A DNA stretch of 64,000 nucleotides from the NCBI RefSeq assembly GCF_900100435.1, contig NZ_FNEX01000011.1, forward strand, positions 175,508 to 239,507. The letters run 5' to 3'. Source of the DNA: Pedobacter sp. ok626. Lineage in GTDB: Bacteria; Bacteroidota; Bacteroidia; Sphingobacteriales; Sphingobacteriaceae. This document shows positions 41,053-50,172 of the stretch, piece after piece. The notes beneath the pieces are model-generated. The model ran no database searches. It had not been told where the DNA came from and saw only the letters and a list, made by a program, of their open reading frames with translations. Position 1 is the first letter of the stretch; every line of letters begins with the position of its first letter. Made by a program: the position numbers and the translations under genes.

Positions 41053-42501
41053 ATGAGTAGAAATAGAAAAGCAGGAACGATAACCATCATTCCTGATGTA
41101 AGTATTATTGATATTGCCGAAGAGGGTAAAGGTGTTGGAAAGGCTGATGAGCTGGTTATTTTTGTAGAAAGAGCTGTGCCAGGCGATGTCGCAGACGTTC
41201 GTATTGTAAAGAAGAAGAAGAATTTGGCGGAAGCGGTTATTGAAACGCTTCATAAAAAATCTGAATTAAGAACTGATCCTTTTTGCCAGTATTTTGGTAC
41301 CTGTGGTGGCTGTAAATGGCAGCACATGGAGTATGATGCTCAATTAAAGTTTAAATATAAAAATGTTGAGGCTGCATTACAGCGTCTCGCAAAAATAGAT
41401 ACGGCCAGTATGGAACCAATTTTAGGTTCGGCCGAGAATAAATACTACAGGAATAAACTGGAGTATACTTTTTCTAATAAACGCTGGTTAAACAAAGAGG
41501 ACATGGTAGAGCGGGCGGAAGCGCTTGATACGGACGGTCCTAATCCAAATATGGAAATGAATGCTTTAGGTTTTCATGTTCCATTGCGTTTTGATAAAAT
41601 AATTGATATTCAACATTGTTATTTACAAGCTGAGCCATCTAACAGCATTAGGAATGAGGTTAGGGATTATGCTTTAAAAATGGGCCTTACTTTCTATGAC
41701 CTACGCAACCATGAAGGTAATTTGAGAAATCTGATTATCCGTACCTCTTCAACAGCTGAGGTTATGGTCGTAGTGGTTTTTGCTTATGCCGAGCAGGAGC
41801 AGATTGATGGCTTGATGGAGCACTTGAAAGGCAACTTCCCGGAAGTTACTTCTCTATTGTATATTGTAAATCAAAAGAAGAACGACACCATTTTTGATCA
41901 GGAAGTAATTACTTATGCTGGCAGAGACCATATTTTTGAAGATATGGATGGTTTGAAGTTTAAGATCGGTGCCAAATCTTTTTACCAGACGAATTCTGAT
42001 CAGGCGCATGAACTATATAAGATTACTAAAGAGTTTGCAGGCTTTACTGGTGGTGAACTGGTGTATGATCTTTATACTGGTGCTGGTACGATTGCTAATT
42101 TTGTTGCGCGTAGTGTAAAACAGGTGGTTGGAATTGAATATGTACCAACAGCTATTGAAGATGCTAAGTTTAACTCTAAACTAAATGGAATAGACAATGC
42201 AATTTTCTATGCTGGTGATATGAAAGATATCCTGACAAGGGAGTTTATTGCGGATCATGGTAAGCCTGATGTGGTAATTACAGATCCACCTAGAGCTGGA
42301 ATGCATGCTGATGTAGTAGCGCGTTTGTTAGAAATGGAAGCAGATAAAATTGTTTATGTAAGCTGTAATGCGGCTACACAAGCACGCGACCTAAGTTTGC
42401 TTAAAGAAAAATATGAAGTTGTACGGATTAAGCCCGTTGACATGTTTCCGCACACCCAACATGTAGAGAACGTAGTATTGTTAAAATTTAGAGGGAATTA
42501 G
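41053..42501 (+). CDS. rlmD: 23S rRNA (uracil-5-)-methyltransferase, RlmD/RumA family
   Basis: SAM-dependent enzyme that methylates C5 of uracil-1939 (or a related uracil) in 23S rRNA. 482 residues. A TRAM domain (about 10-68) is followed by the iron-sulfur cysteines Cys78, Cys84 and Cys87 (FCQYFGTCGGCKW) and a fourth one near residue 184 (QHCYL). The methyltransferase part has YDLYTGAGTIANF for SAM binding, DPPRAGMH, and the catalytic cysteine in VSCNAATQARDL. The extra segment around 160-180 is slightly longer than in E. coli RumA. A second paralogue elsewhere is common in Bacteroidota, so RlmD versus RlmC specificity is not certain. Confidence 0.9.
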   Translation: MSRNRKAGTITIIPDVSIIDIAEEGKGVGKADELVIFVERAVPGDVADVRIVKKKKNLAEAVIETLHKKSELRTDPFCQYFGTCGGCKWQHMEYDAQLKFKYKNVEAALQRLAKIDTASMEPILGSAENKYYRNKLEYTFSNKRWLNKEDMVERAEALDTDGPNPNMEMNALGFHVPLRFDKIIDIQHCYLQAEPSNSIRNEVRDYALKMGLTFYDLRNHEGNLRNLIIRTSSTAEVMVVVVFAYAEQEQIDGLMEHLKGNFPEVTSLLYIVNQKKNDTIFDQEVITYAGRDHIFEDMDGLKFKIGAKSFYQTNSDQAHELYKITKEFAGFTGGELVYDLYTGAGTIANFVARSVKQVVGIEYVPTAIEDAKFNSKLNGIDNAIFYAGDMKDILTREFIADHGKPDVVITDPPRAGMHADVVARLLEMEADKIVYVSCNAATQARDLSLLKEKYEVVRIKPVDMFPHTQHVENVVLLKFRGN

Positions 42502-42519
42502 CTTAAGCGATTTTTAAAG

Positions 42520-42924
42520 ATGGATATTGAAGAATTAATGCCACAACAGCCTGAGGGTGGCAAAGAAGAGCAGAAAAAGAGTCCACTGATTAGTTTAGAG
42601 AAAGATCTGGACTTATATGCAGATGCTTTGAAGGAAGTAGCAGTAGAGATTATCGTGGAAGGGATTTCTGCTAATCCTATTTTCGTTGCGCATCAACATA
42701 CGGTGAGCATAGGAGAGGTGATTTTGGACAGAAAGGAATTGAGTACGGACTGGACTATTCAAGCCTCAACTTTTGAGGAGTTTGTAGAAAAAGGAATCAT
42801 TACACCTGAGAAAAAAGCGCTGTTTTTGAGAAACTATAAAAAACCAGAGGATTTTATGTGTGTATTTGTGATTGTACCTGAAGGTGCTAATTTTATTTAC
42901 TATCCTTATAAAAACAAAGGGTAA
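42520..42924 (+). CDS. Conserved hypothetical protein downstream of rlmD
   Basis: 134-residue acidic soluble protein that I cannot assign. It starts with an acidic/polar tail (MDIEELMPQQPEGGKEEQKK), followed by a helix and several strands (VEIIVEGISANPIFVAHQ, ILDRKEL) and a C-terminal FVIVPEGANFIYYPYK. No signal peptide, membrane segment or catalytic motif is visible. It lies 18 bases after rlmD on the same strand and is probably cotranscribed with it. After it comes a 174-bp gap without a recognisable element. Confidence 0.75.
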   Translation: MDIEELMPQQPEGGKEEQKKSPLISLEKDLDLYADALKEVAVEIIVEGISANPIFVAHQHTVSIGEVILDRKELSTDWTIQASTFEEFVEKGIITPEKKALFLRNYKKPEDFMCVFVIVPEGANFIYYPYKNKG

Positions 42925-43098
42925 GCATTGGCTTACAAAAAGAAATCCCTATCCGGGCAAACATGGATAAGGACTACTAAAAAACTATCGATTAGACAAC
43001 GCTAAAGCAGAAAGGTTTCATGGTTCAGAAAATATTTTTAAATATTTGAATATGAATCTTAAAATCGTTCTTTTTGTAGCAATAAAATAAGGCGAAAA

Positions 43099-43608
43099 AT
43101 GGCAGGATCTCAATTACTCATTCTAGATAAAAAGCAGATACAACAGAAAATAAACCGGATTGCTTATCAGATATTGGAAGATAATCTTACGGAAAAGGAA
43201 ATTGTGCTGGCAGGAATCTGGGACAGGGGCTATAAACTGGCGCTGAGATTGAAAAAGGTATTGTCAAAAATCTCTGATTTGAAGATTACCATGCTGAAAA
43301 TTGATCTTGACAGGAAGAATAGCAAGTTGGTTGCGAATACTGATCTGGATGAATCTCATTGGAAAAATAAGGTAATCATTCTTGTTGATGATGTACTGAA
43401 TAGTGGTAAAACACTGGCTTATGGTTTAGGTGTGTTTTTAAATACACCACATAAAAAAATTAGAACGGTAGTATTGGTAGACAGGAGTCATAAAATATTT
43501 CCTATCGCTACTGATTATGTAGGTCTGAAAATGGCAACGGTTTTAAAGGAACATGTTGATGTGGTGATGGATGTTGAGGGTGAGGAAGATCGGGTTTATT
43601 TGAGCTAA
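43099..43608 (+). CDS. Phosphoribosyltransferase family protein (PyrR-like)
   Basis: 169 residues with a type I phosphoribosyltransferase fold. The PRPP-binding motif is VIILVDDVLNSGKTL (about 92-106). LAGIWDRGYKLA forms the pyrophosphate loop. The C-terminal part with VDRSHKIFPIATDYVG recalls PyrR/uracil phosphoribosyltransferase-like proteins. Neither pyr genes nor a purine salvage operon is adjacent, so the nucleobase is unknown. Its start at 43099 follows a 174-bp gap; the next gene begins 25 bases after its stop. Confidence 0.82.
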   Translation: MAGSQLLILDKKQIQQKINRIAYQILEDNLTEKEIVLAGIWDRGYKLALRLKKVLSKISDLKITMLKIDLDRKNSKLVANTDLDESHWKNKVIILVDDVLNSGKTLAYGLGVFLNTPHKKIRTVVLVDRSHKIFPIATDYVGLKMATVLKEHVDVVMDVEGEEDRVYLS

Positions 43609-43633
43609 TTAATTTAGAAACAGGAGATGCAGT

Positions 43634-44596
43634 ATGATATTATTTGTGTATGCAGTCCTGGTTTTTCTTGTACTCAGGTTTTGTGTTACTTTATTTAATT
43701 TTCTGTCTAACCCAAAGCTTGGGTATTACAGTAAGCATTTTTCGGACAAGGTTTCGATCATTGTCTTAGCTTCAACAGTTAAGCATGATGTGGAAAACCT
43801 GTTAACTTCTATTTCTGAGCAGGAGTATGAGCATACCGAGGTCTTTGTTCAGCGCCAGGAAAGCATCTCCGAATTGGTCAATCAGACAACAGGCAAATAT
43901 CTTTTATTCTTATCGCCGGGTACTACAGTGCATTTTGGTTTAATCAATAACCTCATGTACAGAATGAAAGTATTTAACCTCGCCGTTTTAAGCTTAATAC
44001 CCACTTATAAAGCTTCGAGCTTTATGGGGAATTGCATTTACCCCTTAAACGACTTCCTGTTGTTGAATTTGCTTCCTTTAAGATTGGTTAGGTTGAGTGC
44101 CCTTTCTGCATTTACCGCTGGTAGTAATGATTGTATTTTTTTTGATGCTGCGATATATAAACAATATAGATGGCACGAAAAATTGCATCCTAAAGCGTTG
44201 GAAGCAGCAGAGATTGTAAAATTAGTAAAGCAACAACAGCTAAAAGCTGAAGTTTTGCTGGCCAATAAATTTGTTTACCATACTGTTGATGTAAAAGATA
44301 CGGCAAGCTTTTCGATGCGCTTGTTAATGAATTTTTCGAATAGTAGTTTAGCAGCATTGATGTACTTAATGTTGGTTGTCGTTGGCCCAGTTGTAGTATC
44401 ATTTGATTTCAATCCTGTGCTTATCGTACTTCCAATTGGCCTGATCTTCTTATCAAGGGTGATGATTGCTTTTTTGACTGCTCAGAATCCTTTATTGCAG
44501 GTGTTGTTGCATCCGCTGCAGATGCTCTTGTTATTCGGATTGTTGCTTAAGGAGATTTGGGAACGTATTGCTGTGTCAATTAAACTTAAGAAATAG
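43634..44596 (+). CDS. Membrane protein with a degenerate GT2-like glycosyltransferase domain
   Basis: 320 residues. An N-terminal membrane segment (1-18) is followed by a GT-A-like domain (VSIIVLAST, LLTSISEQEYEHTEVFVQ, NQTTGKYLLFLSPGTTVHFG) and about three C-terminal membrane segments (from about residue 230). The order matches membrane-bound family 2 glycosyltransferases. The usual nucleotide- and metal-binding Asp residues are weak: the DxD position reads as SPGT, and the QxxRW-type motif is not seen. It may be inactive or use an unusual site. It is 25 bases downstream of the phosphoribosyltransferase and 54 bases before ispH, which has its own promoter. Confidence 0.62.
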   Translation: MILFVYAVLVFLVLRFCVTLFNFLSNPKLGYYSKHFSDKVSIIVLASTVKHDVENLLTSISEQEYEHTEVFVQRQESISELVNQTTGKYLLFLSPGTTVHFGLINNLMYRMKVFNLAVLSLIPTYKASSFMGNCIYPLNDFLLLNLLPLRLVRLSALSAFTAGSNDCIFFDAAIYKQYRWHEKLHPKALEAAEIVKLVKQQQLKAEVLLANKFVYHTVDVKDTASFSMRLLMNFSNSSLAALMYLMLVVVGPVVVSFDFNPVLIVLPIGLIFLSRVMIAFLTAQNPLLQVLLHPLQMLLLFGLLLKEIWERIAVSIKLKK

Positions 44597-44617
44597 AAAA
44601 ATCAGGCAGATTTTGCG

Positions 44618-44625
44618 TAATTTTG
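44618..44625 (+). promoter_or_regulatory. Predicted -7 box of ispH
   Basis: TAATTTTG fits TAnnTTTG. The predicted start near 44632 leaves about 19 nt before the ATG at 44651. Confidence 0.45.
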
Positions 44626-44650
44626 TACCATCTCAAAAAAAACGATATCC

Positions 44651-45499
44651 ATGAAATACGATTTAGCGGTAACAATAGATAAGGCATCGGGCTTTTGCTT
44701 CGGAGTAGTTTATGCTATTGATATGGCCGAAGACATATTGGACAATGAAGATTACCTTTATTGTTTGGGTGATATTGTTCACAATGACGAGGAGGTGAAG
44801 CGCTTGACTGATAAAGGGCTTCGCATTATAGATCATGAACAGCTACAGGGCTTACATAAAGAAAAGGTATTGATTCGTGCACACGGAGAGGCGCCATCTA
44901 CTTATGAGCTTGCCTTGAAAAATGAATTGACATTGATCGACGCTTCTTGTCCGGTTGTATTGAAATTGCAGAATAGAATCAAGAACTCGTATGATGATGA
45001 TGAGCAAATCCTCATATTCGGGAAACATGGTCATGCTGAAGTGATTGGTTTACAAGGGCAGACTGATGGCAAGGCCATCGTATTCCAGGATATTGCAGAG
45101 TTGGATAAGGTAGAATTGCCTGCTAAATTTACTTTGTATAGTCAAACCACTAAGAGTACCGATAAATTTTATGCAATTAAAGATGAGCTGATTAATCGGG
45201 GATATGATGTGAAAGCAAATGATACCATTTGCAGACAAGTATCTAATCGTTATGGTGATCTGGAGAAATTTGTGGCAAACTTTGATAAAATTCTGTTTGT
45301 GTCGGGCAAAAAGTCTTCCAATGGCAAGGTTTTGTACGATGTATGCAAAAAATATAACGATAACTCGTATTTTCTATCTAATGTATCGGAAATTGATATG
45401 AGTTGGTTCGCTCCCAACGATAAAGTAGGGATTTGTGGAGCAACATCAACGCCAATGTGGCTAATGGAAGAGGTGAAAGCCTTTCTCCTTCATCATTAA
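44651..45499 (+). CDS. ispH: 4-hydroxy-3-methylbut-2-enyl diphosphate reductase
   Basis: Last step of the non-mevalonate (MEP) pathway: reduces HMBPP to isopentenyl and dimethylallyl diphosphates. 282 residues. The three cluster cysteines are Cys16 (SGFCFGV), Cys100 (DASCPVV) and Cys194 (NDTICRQVSNR). His-containing substrate motifs are RAHGEAPSTYE and FGKHGHAEVIG. SQTTKSTDKF and the C-terminal GATSTPMWL are also conserved. It shows that this organism makes isoprenoids by the MEP route. Followed by hemH with a separate promoter. Confidence 0.95.
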   Translation: MKYDLAVTIDKASGFCFGVVYAIDMAEDILDNEDYLYCLGDIVHNDEEVKRLTDKGLRIIDHEQLQGLHKEKVLIRAHGEAPSTYELALKNELTLIDASCPVVLKLQNRIKNSYDDDEQILIFGKHGHAEVIGLQGQTDGKAIVFQDIAELDKVELPAKFTLYSQTTKSTDKFYAIKDELINRGYDVKANDTICRQVSNRYGDLEKFVANFDKILFVSGKKSSNGKVLYDVCKKYNDNSYFLSNVSEIDMSWFAPNDKVGICGATSTPMWLMEEVKAFLLHH

Positions 45500-45554
45500 A
45501 AAGTAATTATTCCTTTTCGGGTAAATGATAAAACGGAAAAACGGTTTGAATAGT

Positions 45555-45562
45555 TAATTTTG
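45555..45562 (+). promoter_or_regulatory. Predicted -7 box of hemH
   Basis: TAATTTTG fits TAnnTTTG and ends 10 bases before the ATG, predicting a very short leader. Confidence 0.45.
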
Positions 45563-45572
45563 GGGAATAATT

Positions 45573-46586
45573 ATGGGAAAAAAGGGTGTACTTTTAGTGA
45601 ATTTGGGAACTCCGGATAGTCCGGAAGTTGGTGATGTACGTAAATATCTGGATCAGTTTCTGATGGATGAGCGTGTAATCGATGTTAATGTTTTTAACCG
45701 TACCTTATTGGTTAAAGGTATTATTGTTCCTTTTCGCAGTCCGAAAACTTCAAAACTTTACAAAGAGATCTGGGATGAAAATGGTTCGCCTTTATTGTAT
45801 TTTAGTAAAATACAGGCCGCTTTAGTGCAAGAACAGCTTGGTGATGATTACCATGTCGAGTTGGCTATGCGCTATCAAAATCCTTCCATTTTATCTGCTT
45901 TAGAAAAGATGAAAGCTGGTCTGGTTGAAAGTATTAAAGTAATTCCTTTATTTCCCCAATATGCATCTGCCAGTAGCGGTTCAGTTATCCAACTGGTGAT
46001 GGAATTGGTGAGTAAATGGGCCACTATTCCCCCAGTAAGTTTTGTAAGCTCTTTTCATGATAATGAACTGATGCTGGAGACCTTTGCTGAAAATGCAAGA
46101 AAGTATAAACCAGAAACTTTTGATCATGTTTTGTTTAGCTTTCATGGCTTACCAGAACGTCAATTATTAAAATGTGACCATACCGGGAAACATTGTCTAA
46201 AAAAAGATAATTGCTGTGATAACCTGAATGATACCAATAAGTTTTGCTACTCTGCTCAGGGACATGATACCGCGAGATTGATTGCGCAGAAACTGAATAT
46301 TGCCAAAGAAGATTATACCGTATGTTTCCAGTCGCGCCTGGGAAAAGAACCTTGGGTACAGCCTTACACAACAGATGTGTTGAAAAAGCTTGCTGCTGAA
46401 GGTAAAAAGCGACTATTGGTTTTTAGTCCTGCTTTTGTTGCCGATTGTTTGGAAACCCTTTATGAAATTACGGTTGAATACCACGAGGAGTTTAAAGCTC
46501 TTGGTGGAGAACATGTACAGCTTGTTGAGAGCTTAAATGATAACCCGAAGTTTATACAAGCGCTGGTCGAAATGGCTAAGGCTTAA
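45573..46586 (+). CDS. hemH: Ferrochelatase
   Basis: Inserts Fe2+ into protoporphyrin IX to make heme. 337 residues. Conserved parts are LVNLGTPDSPEV at the start, PLFPQYASASSGSV, the catalytic His191 in SFHGLP, and the C-terminal PAFVADCLETLYEI with the second active-site acid. Between His191 and the next helix a cysteine-rich insert carries Cys201, Cys208, Cys214, Cys215 and Cys225. Some bacterial ferrochelatases hold a [2Fe-2S] cluster, so this insert could bind iron-sulfur or zinc; that is inference. The 3' end overlaps the convergent waaA gene by 11 bases. Confidence 0.94.
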   Translation: MGKKGVLLVNLGTPDSPEVGDVRKYLDQFLMDERVIDVNVFNRTLLVKGIIVPFRSPKTSKLYKEIWDENGSPLLYFSKIQAALVQEQLGDDYHVELAMRYQNPSILSALEKMKAGLVESIKVIPLFPQYASASSGSVIQLVMELVSKWATIPPVSFVSSFHDNELMLETFAENARKYKPETFDHVLFSFHGLPERQLLKCDHTGKHCLKKDNCCDNLNDTNKFCYSAQGHDTARLIAQKLNIAKEDYTVCFQSRLGKEPWVQPYTTDVLKKLAAEGKKRLLVFSPAFVADCLETLYEITVEYHEEFKALGGEHVQLVESLNDNPKFIQALVEMAKA

Positions 46587-47802
46587 GGTACTGACTTAGG
46601 TATTGTAGGATCTGGTCGGTAGAACCTGTTTTTGAAGTCACATAATTCTTTGCAATATCTCCTTGATTTCCATTTGTGGTTAGCGTGGTAAAGGCTATGT
46701 TAAGCTCAGCTATATTGTTGATACTTTGTGCAACCCCTATCTGAATCAGGTCTTTTGCTTCCTGGAACTTATCGTATTTCGGTCCAAAAATAACTGGTAT
46801 CCCGAATGCCGCCGCTTCCAAAGTATTGTGGATACCGACACCGAAGCCTCCACCGATATAGGCAATTTTGCCGTATGCATAAAGGGACGACAGCATTCCA
46901 ATATTATCTATAATGAGTATTTGATGTTCGGATGAGGCTTCTTCAGTAGCAAACGTCGAATATTTGATTGCCTGAGGAAACAAGCCCTCAATTTCATTGA
47001 TGTGATGCACGCCAATTTCATGAGGTGCAATAATGAATTTCCATTCTGGATTTGAAGCGCATAATAAGGCGATCAATCGTTCATCCTCAGGCCAGGTACT
47101 GCCGGCAATAAAAACAGGCGCATCTCCGCAAAATCTTTCAATTATACTTAATTTCTTAGGGCTGGCTGCATTTTCGGCTACCCTGTCAAATCTTGTATCT
47201 CCACTTAGCGTGGCATTTTGAATGTTTATTGTTTTTAGTAATTGAATGCTTTCTTCGTTCTGTACAAAGAACTGGCTAACATAAGACAGGATTTTTCGAT
47301 GGAATGAACCATAAGACTTAAAAAAGATCTGGTTAGGTCTGAAAATACCTGAAATAATTAATAATGGAATGTTTTTATTGTGTAGCGCTTTAAAGTAGTG
47401 ATACCAGTACTCGTATTTGGTGAAAATGGCAAGCTCAGGATTAAAGGCCGCGACTAATCGCTCGGCATTTGAGGCTGTATCCAAGGGTAAATAAAAAACA
47501 GCTTCTGCTAATGCATAATTTTTTCTGATTTCGTAGCCGGAAGGGGAAAAGAAGGTGACAATTATTTTTTTATCAGGGTATTGCTCTTTTAATTTCTCCA
47601 ATACTGGTCTACCTTGTTCGAATTCGCCTAAAGAAGCAAAGTGAAACCATATATGGGGAATAGTTGAATCTATTTTTTTCTCAATTTTGACGAAGATATT
47701 TCCTCTACCCTTTAAAAAAAATGAAGCTTTGGAGTTAAAGGGAGCGAATAACCTGATTATTAAGCCGTAAAGTTGAATTGCAATGTTATAAAGCCAAAGC
47801 AT
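46576..47802 (-). CDS. waaA: 3-deoxy-D-manno-octulosonic acid (Kdo) transferase
   Basis: Attaches Kdo from CMP-Kdo to lipid A precursor on the inner face of the inner membrane. 408 residues with an N-terminal hydrophobic anchor (1-20, LWLYNIAIQLYGLIIRLF). The GT30 domain shows IWFHFASLGEFEQGRPVLE, where the Glu is the catalytic base, TFFSPSGYEIRKN, LAIFTKYEYWYHY, and the C-terminal GGGFGVGIHNTLEAAAFG, the sugar-nucleotide-binding Glu region. Presence of waaA indicates lipopolysaccharide with Kdo. It converges with hemH, and diverges from ugd with 63 bases between the starts. Confidence 0.92.
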   Translation of the reverse strand: MLWLYNIAIQLYGLIIRLFAPFNSKASFFLKGRGNIFVKIEKKIDSTIPHIWFHFASLGEFEQGRPVLEKLKEQYPDKKIIVTFFSPSGYEIRKNYALAEAVFYLPLDTASNAERLVAAFNPELAIFTKYEYWYHYFKALHNKNIPLLIISGIFRPNQIFFKSYGSFHRKILSYVSQFFVQNEESIQLLKTINIQNATLSGDTRFDRVAENAASPKKLSIIERFCGDAPVFIAGSTWPEDERLIALLCASNPEWKFIIAPHEIGVHHINEIEGLFPQAIKYSTFATEEASSEHQILIIDNIGMLSSLYAYGKIAYIGGGFGVGIHNTLEAAAFGIPVIFGPKYDKFQEAKDLIQIGVAQSINNIAELNIAFTTLTTNGNQGDIAKNYVTSKTGSTDQILQYLSQYLKP

Positions 47803-47865
47803 TTTGTGTGTTTATTTATTATCTTAGCCGAAGATACTTTAATATAATTAAAACAGGATTAATAT

Positions 47866-49176
47866 ATGAAAATAGCCGTTATCGGGACCGGATATGTTGG
47901 GTTAGTAACAGGAACTTGCCTATCAGAAACAGGAAATAATGTAATTTGTGTAGATATTAACGAAGCAAAAGTGGCCCAGATGCAAGCTGGAATAGTCCCT
48001 ATTTACGAGCCTGGTTTAGATGTTTTATTTCATAGAAATATTGCACAAGGTCGTTTAACTTTTACTACTGATCTTGCTCATGCAATTAAGGACGCTCAGA
48101 TTATATTTATGGCATTGCCAACCCCTCCGGGTGGAGACGGTGCTGCTGATCTGTCGTATATTTTAGGTGCGGCAAAGGATATTTCTAAGCTGGTTACCAA
48201 TTATAAAGTTATTGTAAACAAATCTACAGTTCCTGTTGGGACGGCGGATAAGGTTCAGGCTGTTTTTACTGAAAATACTGATGTAGAAATTGATGTAGTT
48301 TCTAATCCTGAGTTTTTGCGTGAAGGTGTTGCAGTAGAGGATTTTATGAAGCCTGATCGCGTGGTTATCGGAACCAGAAGTGATAGAGCACAAAAATTAA
48401 TGGCAGAATTGTATGGTCCTTATGTTAGACAGGGTAATCCGATTCTATTTATGGATGAACGTTCTTCTGAATTGACAAAATATGCAGCGAATTCTTTTTT
48501 AGCAACCAAAATTACCTTTATGAACGAGGTGGCTAATCTTTGCGAGATTGTAGGTGCAGATGTAGATGCTGTTCGTAAAGGAATAGGATCTGATGCAAGG
48601 ATCGGCAAACGCTTTTTATTTCCAGGTATTGGTTATGGTGGTAGCTGTTTCCCGAAAGACGTACAGGCATTGGCAAAATCTGCTGACGAGCACGACTATG
48701 AATTCAAGATATTGAAATCAGTAATGGAGGTGAATGAAAAGCAAAAAACCATATTGGTTGATAAGTTGTTAAAGTATTATAAAAATGATTTAAAAGGTAA
48801 GCATTTCGCATTATGGGGATTGGCTTTCAAGCCTGAAACGGATGATATTCGTGAAGCACCTTCTTTGTATATTATTGACGAATTGATTAAGCATGGTGCA
48901 AGGGTTACCGCATTTGATCCTGAGGGGATGAATAATGTGAAGGCCATTGTAGGGGATAAAATAACTTATTCTGAAAATCAATATGATGCATTAGTAAATG
49001 CTGATGCTTTATTGATTGCCACAGAGTGGTCTGTATTTAGAAATCCGGACTTTGAATTGATGGAAACAAGCCTAAGCAACAAAGTTATTTTTGACGGACG
49101 TAATTTATATGATTTGGATAAAATGATTGAGCTTGGATATTATTATAACAGTGTTGGCCGTAAGCTTATAAATTAA
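47866..49176 (+). CDS. ugd: UDP-glucose 6-dehydrogenase
   Basis: Oxidises UDP-glucose to UDP-glucuronate with two NAD+. 436 residues. The Rossmann motif is GTGYVG (7-12). The catalytic cysteine is Cys261 in GYGGSCFPKD, with SVMEVNEKQK and GLAFKPETDDIREAPS downstream, all hallmarks of the family. It is the first gene of a nucleotide-sugar cluster; its stop overlaps the start of the next gene by one base (TAATG). The product UDP-glucuronate is the substrate of that gene's likely enzyme. Confidence 0.95.
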   Translation: MKIAVIGTGYVGLVTGTCLSETGNNVICVDINEAKVAQMQAGIVPIYEPGLDVLFHRNIAQGRLTFTTDLAHAIKDAQIIFMALPTPPGGDGAADLSYILGAAKDISKLVTNYKVIVNKSTVPVGTADKVQAVFTENTDVEIDVVSNPEFLREGVAVEDFMKPDRVVIGTRSDRAQKLMAELYGPYVRQGNPILFMDERSSELTKYAANSFLATKITFMNEVANLCEIVGADVDAVRKGIGSDARIGKRFLFPGIGYGGSCFPKDVQALAKSADEHDYEFKILKSVMEVNEKQKTILVDKLLKYYKNDLKGKHFALWGLAFKPETDDIREAPSLYIIDELIKHGARVTAFDPEGMNNVKAIVGDKITYSENQYDALVNADALLIATEWSVFRNPDFELMETSLSNKVIFDGRNLYDLDKMIELGYYYNSVGRKLIN

Positions 49177-50165
49177 TGAAACGTAAAAGAGTTTTAATAA
49201 CCGGTGCAGCCGGGTTTTTAGGTTCGCATCTGTGCGACAGATTTATCAAAGAGGGGTACCATGTTATAGGAATGGATAACCTGATCACTGGGGATCTCCA
49301 AAATATCCAACATTTGTTTGGATTGGAAAATTTTGAATTCGCTCATCATGATGTTTCCAAATATGTATATGTATCAGGGGACTTAGATTATATTCTCCAT
49401 TTTGCTTCACCGGCAAGTCCAATTGATTATTTGAAAATTCCTATTCAAACCTTAAAGGTTGGATCATTGGGGACTCATAATCTACTTGGTTTGGCTAAAA
49501 GCAAAAATGCAAGGATGCTTATTGCTTCTACCTCAGAAGTGTATGGCGATCCAAATGTAAACCCACAACCTGAAGAATATTGGGGTAATGTAAATCCAGT
49601 CGGACCAAGGGGTGTTTATGATGAGGCTAAACGTTTTCAGGAAGCGATGACTATGGCTTACCATACTTTCCACGGTTTAGAAACCAGGATTGTAAGGATC
49701 TTTAACACTTATGGACCAAGAATGCGCTTAAACGACGGTAGGGTATTGCCTGCGTTTATAGGTCAGGCATTACGCGGTGAGGATCTTACTGTGTTTGGTG
49801 ATGGGTCTCAGACGCGTTCATTCTGCTATGTAGATGATTTAATTGAAGGTATCTACAGGTTGTTGTTAAGTGATTATGCGATGCCGGTTAATATTGGCAA
49901 TCCTGATGAGATTACTATTAAGCAATTTGGTGAGGAAATTATCAAATTGACAGGGACAAATCAGAAGTTAGTACTTAGAGATTTGCCTGTTGATGATCCA
50001 AAACAGAGACGTCCGGATATTACCAAAGCAAGAGCGATCTTGGGTTGGGAGCCGAAAGTAAGCAGAGCAGAAGGACTGAAAATAACTTACGAGTACTTTA
50101 AATCTCTGCCTCAAGAAGCTTTAATCAATAAAGACCATAAAGATTTTACAGGATATAACCGTTAA
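49176..50165 (+). CDS. UDP-glucuronate decarboxylase (UDP-xylose synthase-like), SDR family
   Basis: 329-residue extended SDR enzyme. Features are the Rossmann motif GAAGFLGSH, the serine in ASTSEVYGDP, and the Tyr/Lys pair of VYDEAKRFQE preceded by NPVGPRG, a pattern typical of UDP-xylose synthases, followed by RIFNTYGPRMR. It would convert UDP-glucuronate from the Ugd enzyme into UDP-xylose. The overlapping TAATG junction with ugd supports a linked function. Some bacterial homologues have other decarboxylase/epimerase activities, so the exact product is not certain. Confidence 0.88.
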   Translation: MKRKRVLITGAAGFLGSHLCDRFIKEGYHVIGMDNLITGDLQNIQHLFGLENFEFAHHDVSKYVYVSGDLDYILHFASPASPIDYLKIPIQTLKVGSLGTHNLLGLAKSKNARMLIASTSEVYGDPNVNPQPEEYWGNVNPVGPRGVYDEAKRFQEAMTMAYHTFHGLETRIVRIFNTYGPRMRLNDGRVLPAFIGQALRGEDLTVFGDGSQTRSFCYVDDLIEGIYRLLLSDYAMPVNIGNPDEITIKQFGEEIIKLTGTNQKLVLRDLPVDDPKQRRPDITKARAILGWEPKVSRAEGLKITYEYFKSLPQEALINKDHKDFTGYNR

Positions 50166-50172
50166 TTAAACA

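Noticed and set aside
42925..43098. tRNA or small RNA in the gap before the phosphoribosyltransferase
   Set aside because: No cloverleaf, promoter or terminator; only a 5-bp pairing.
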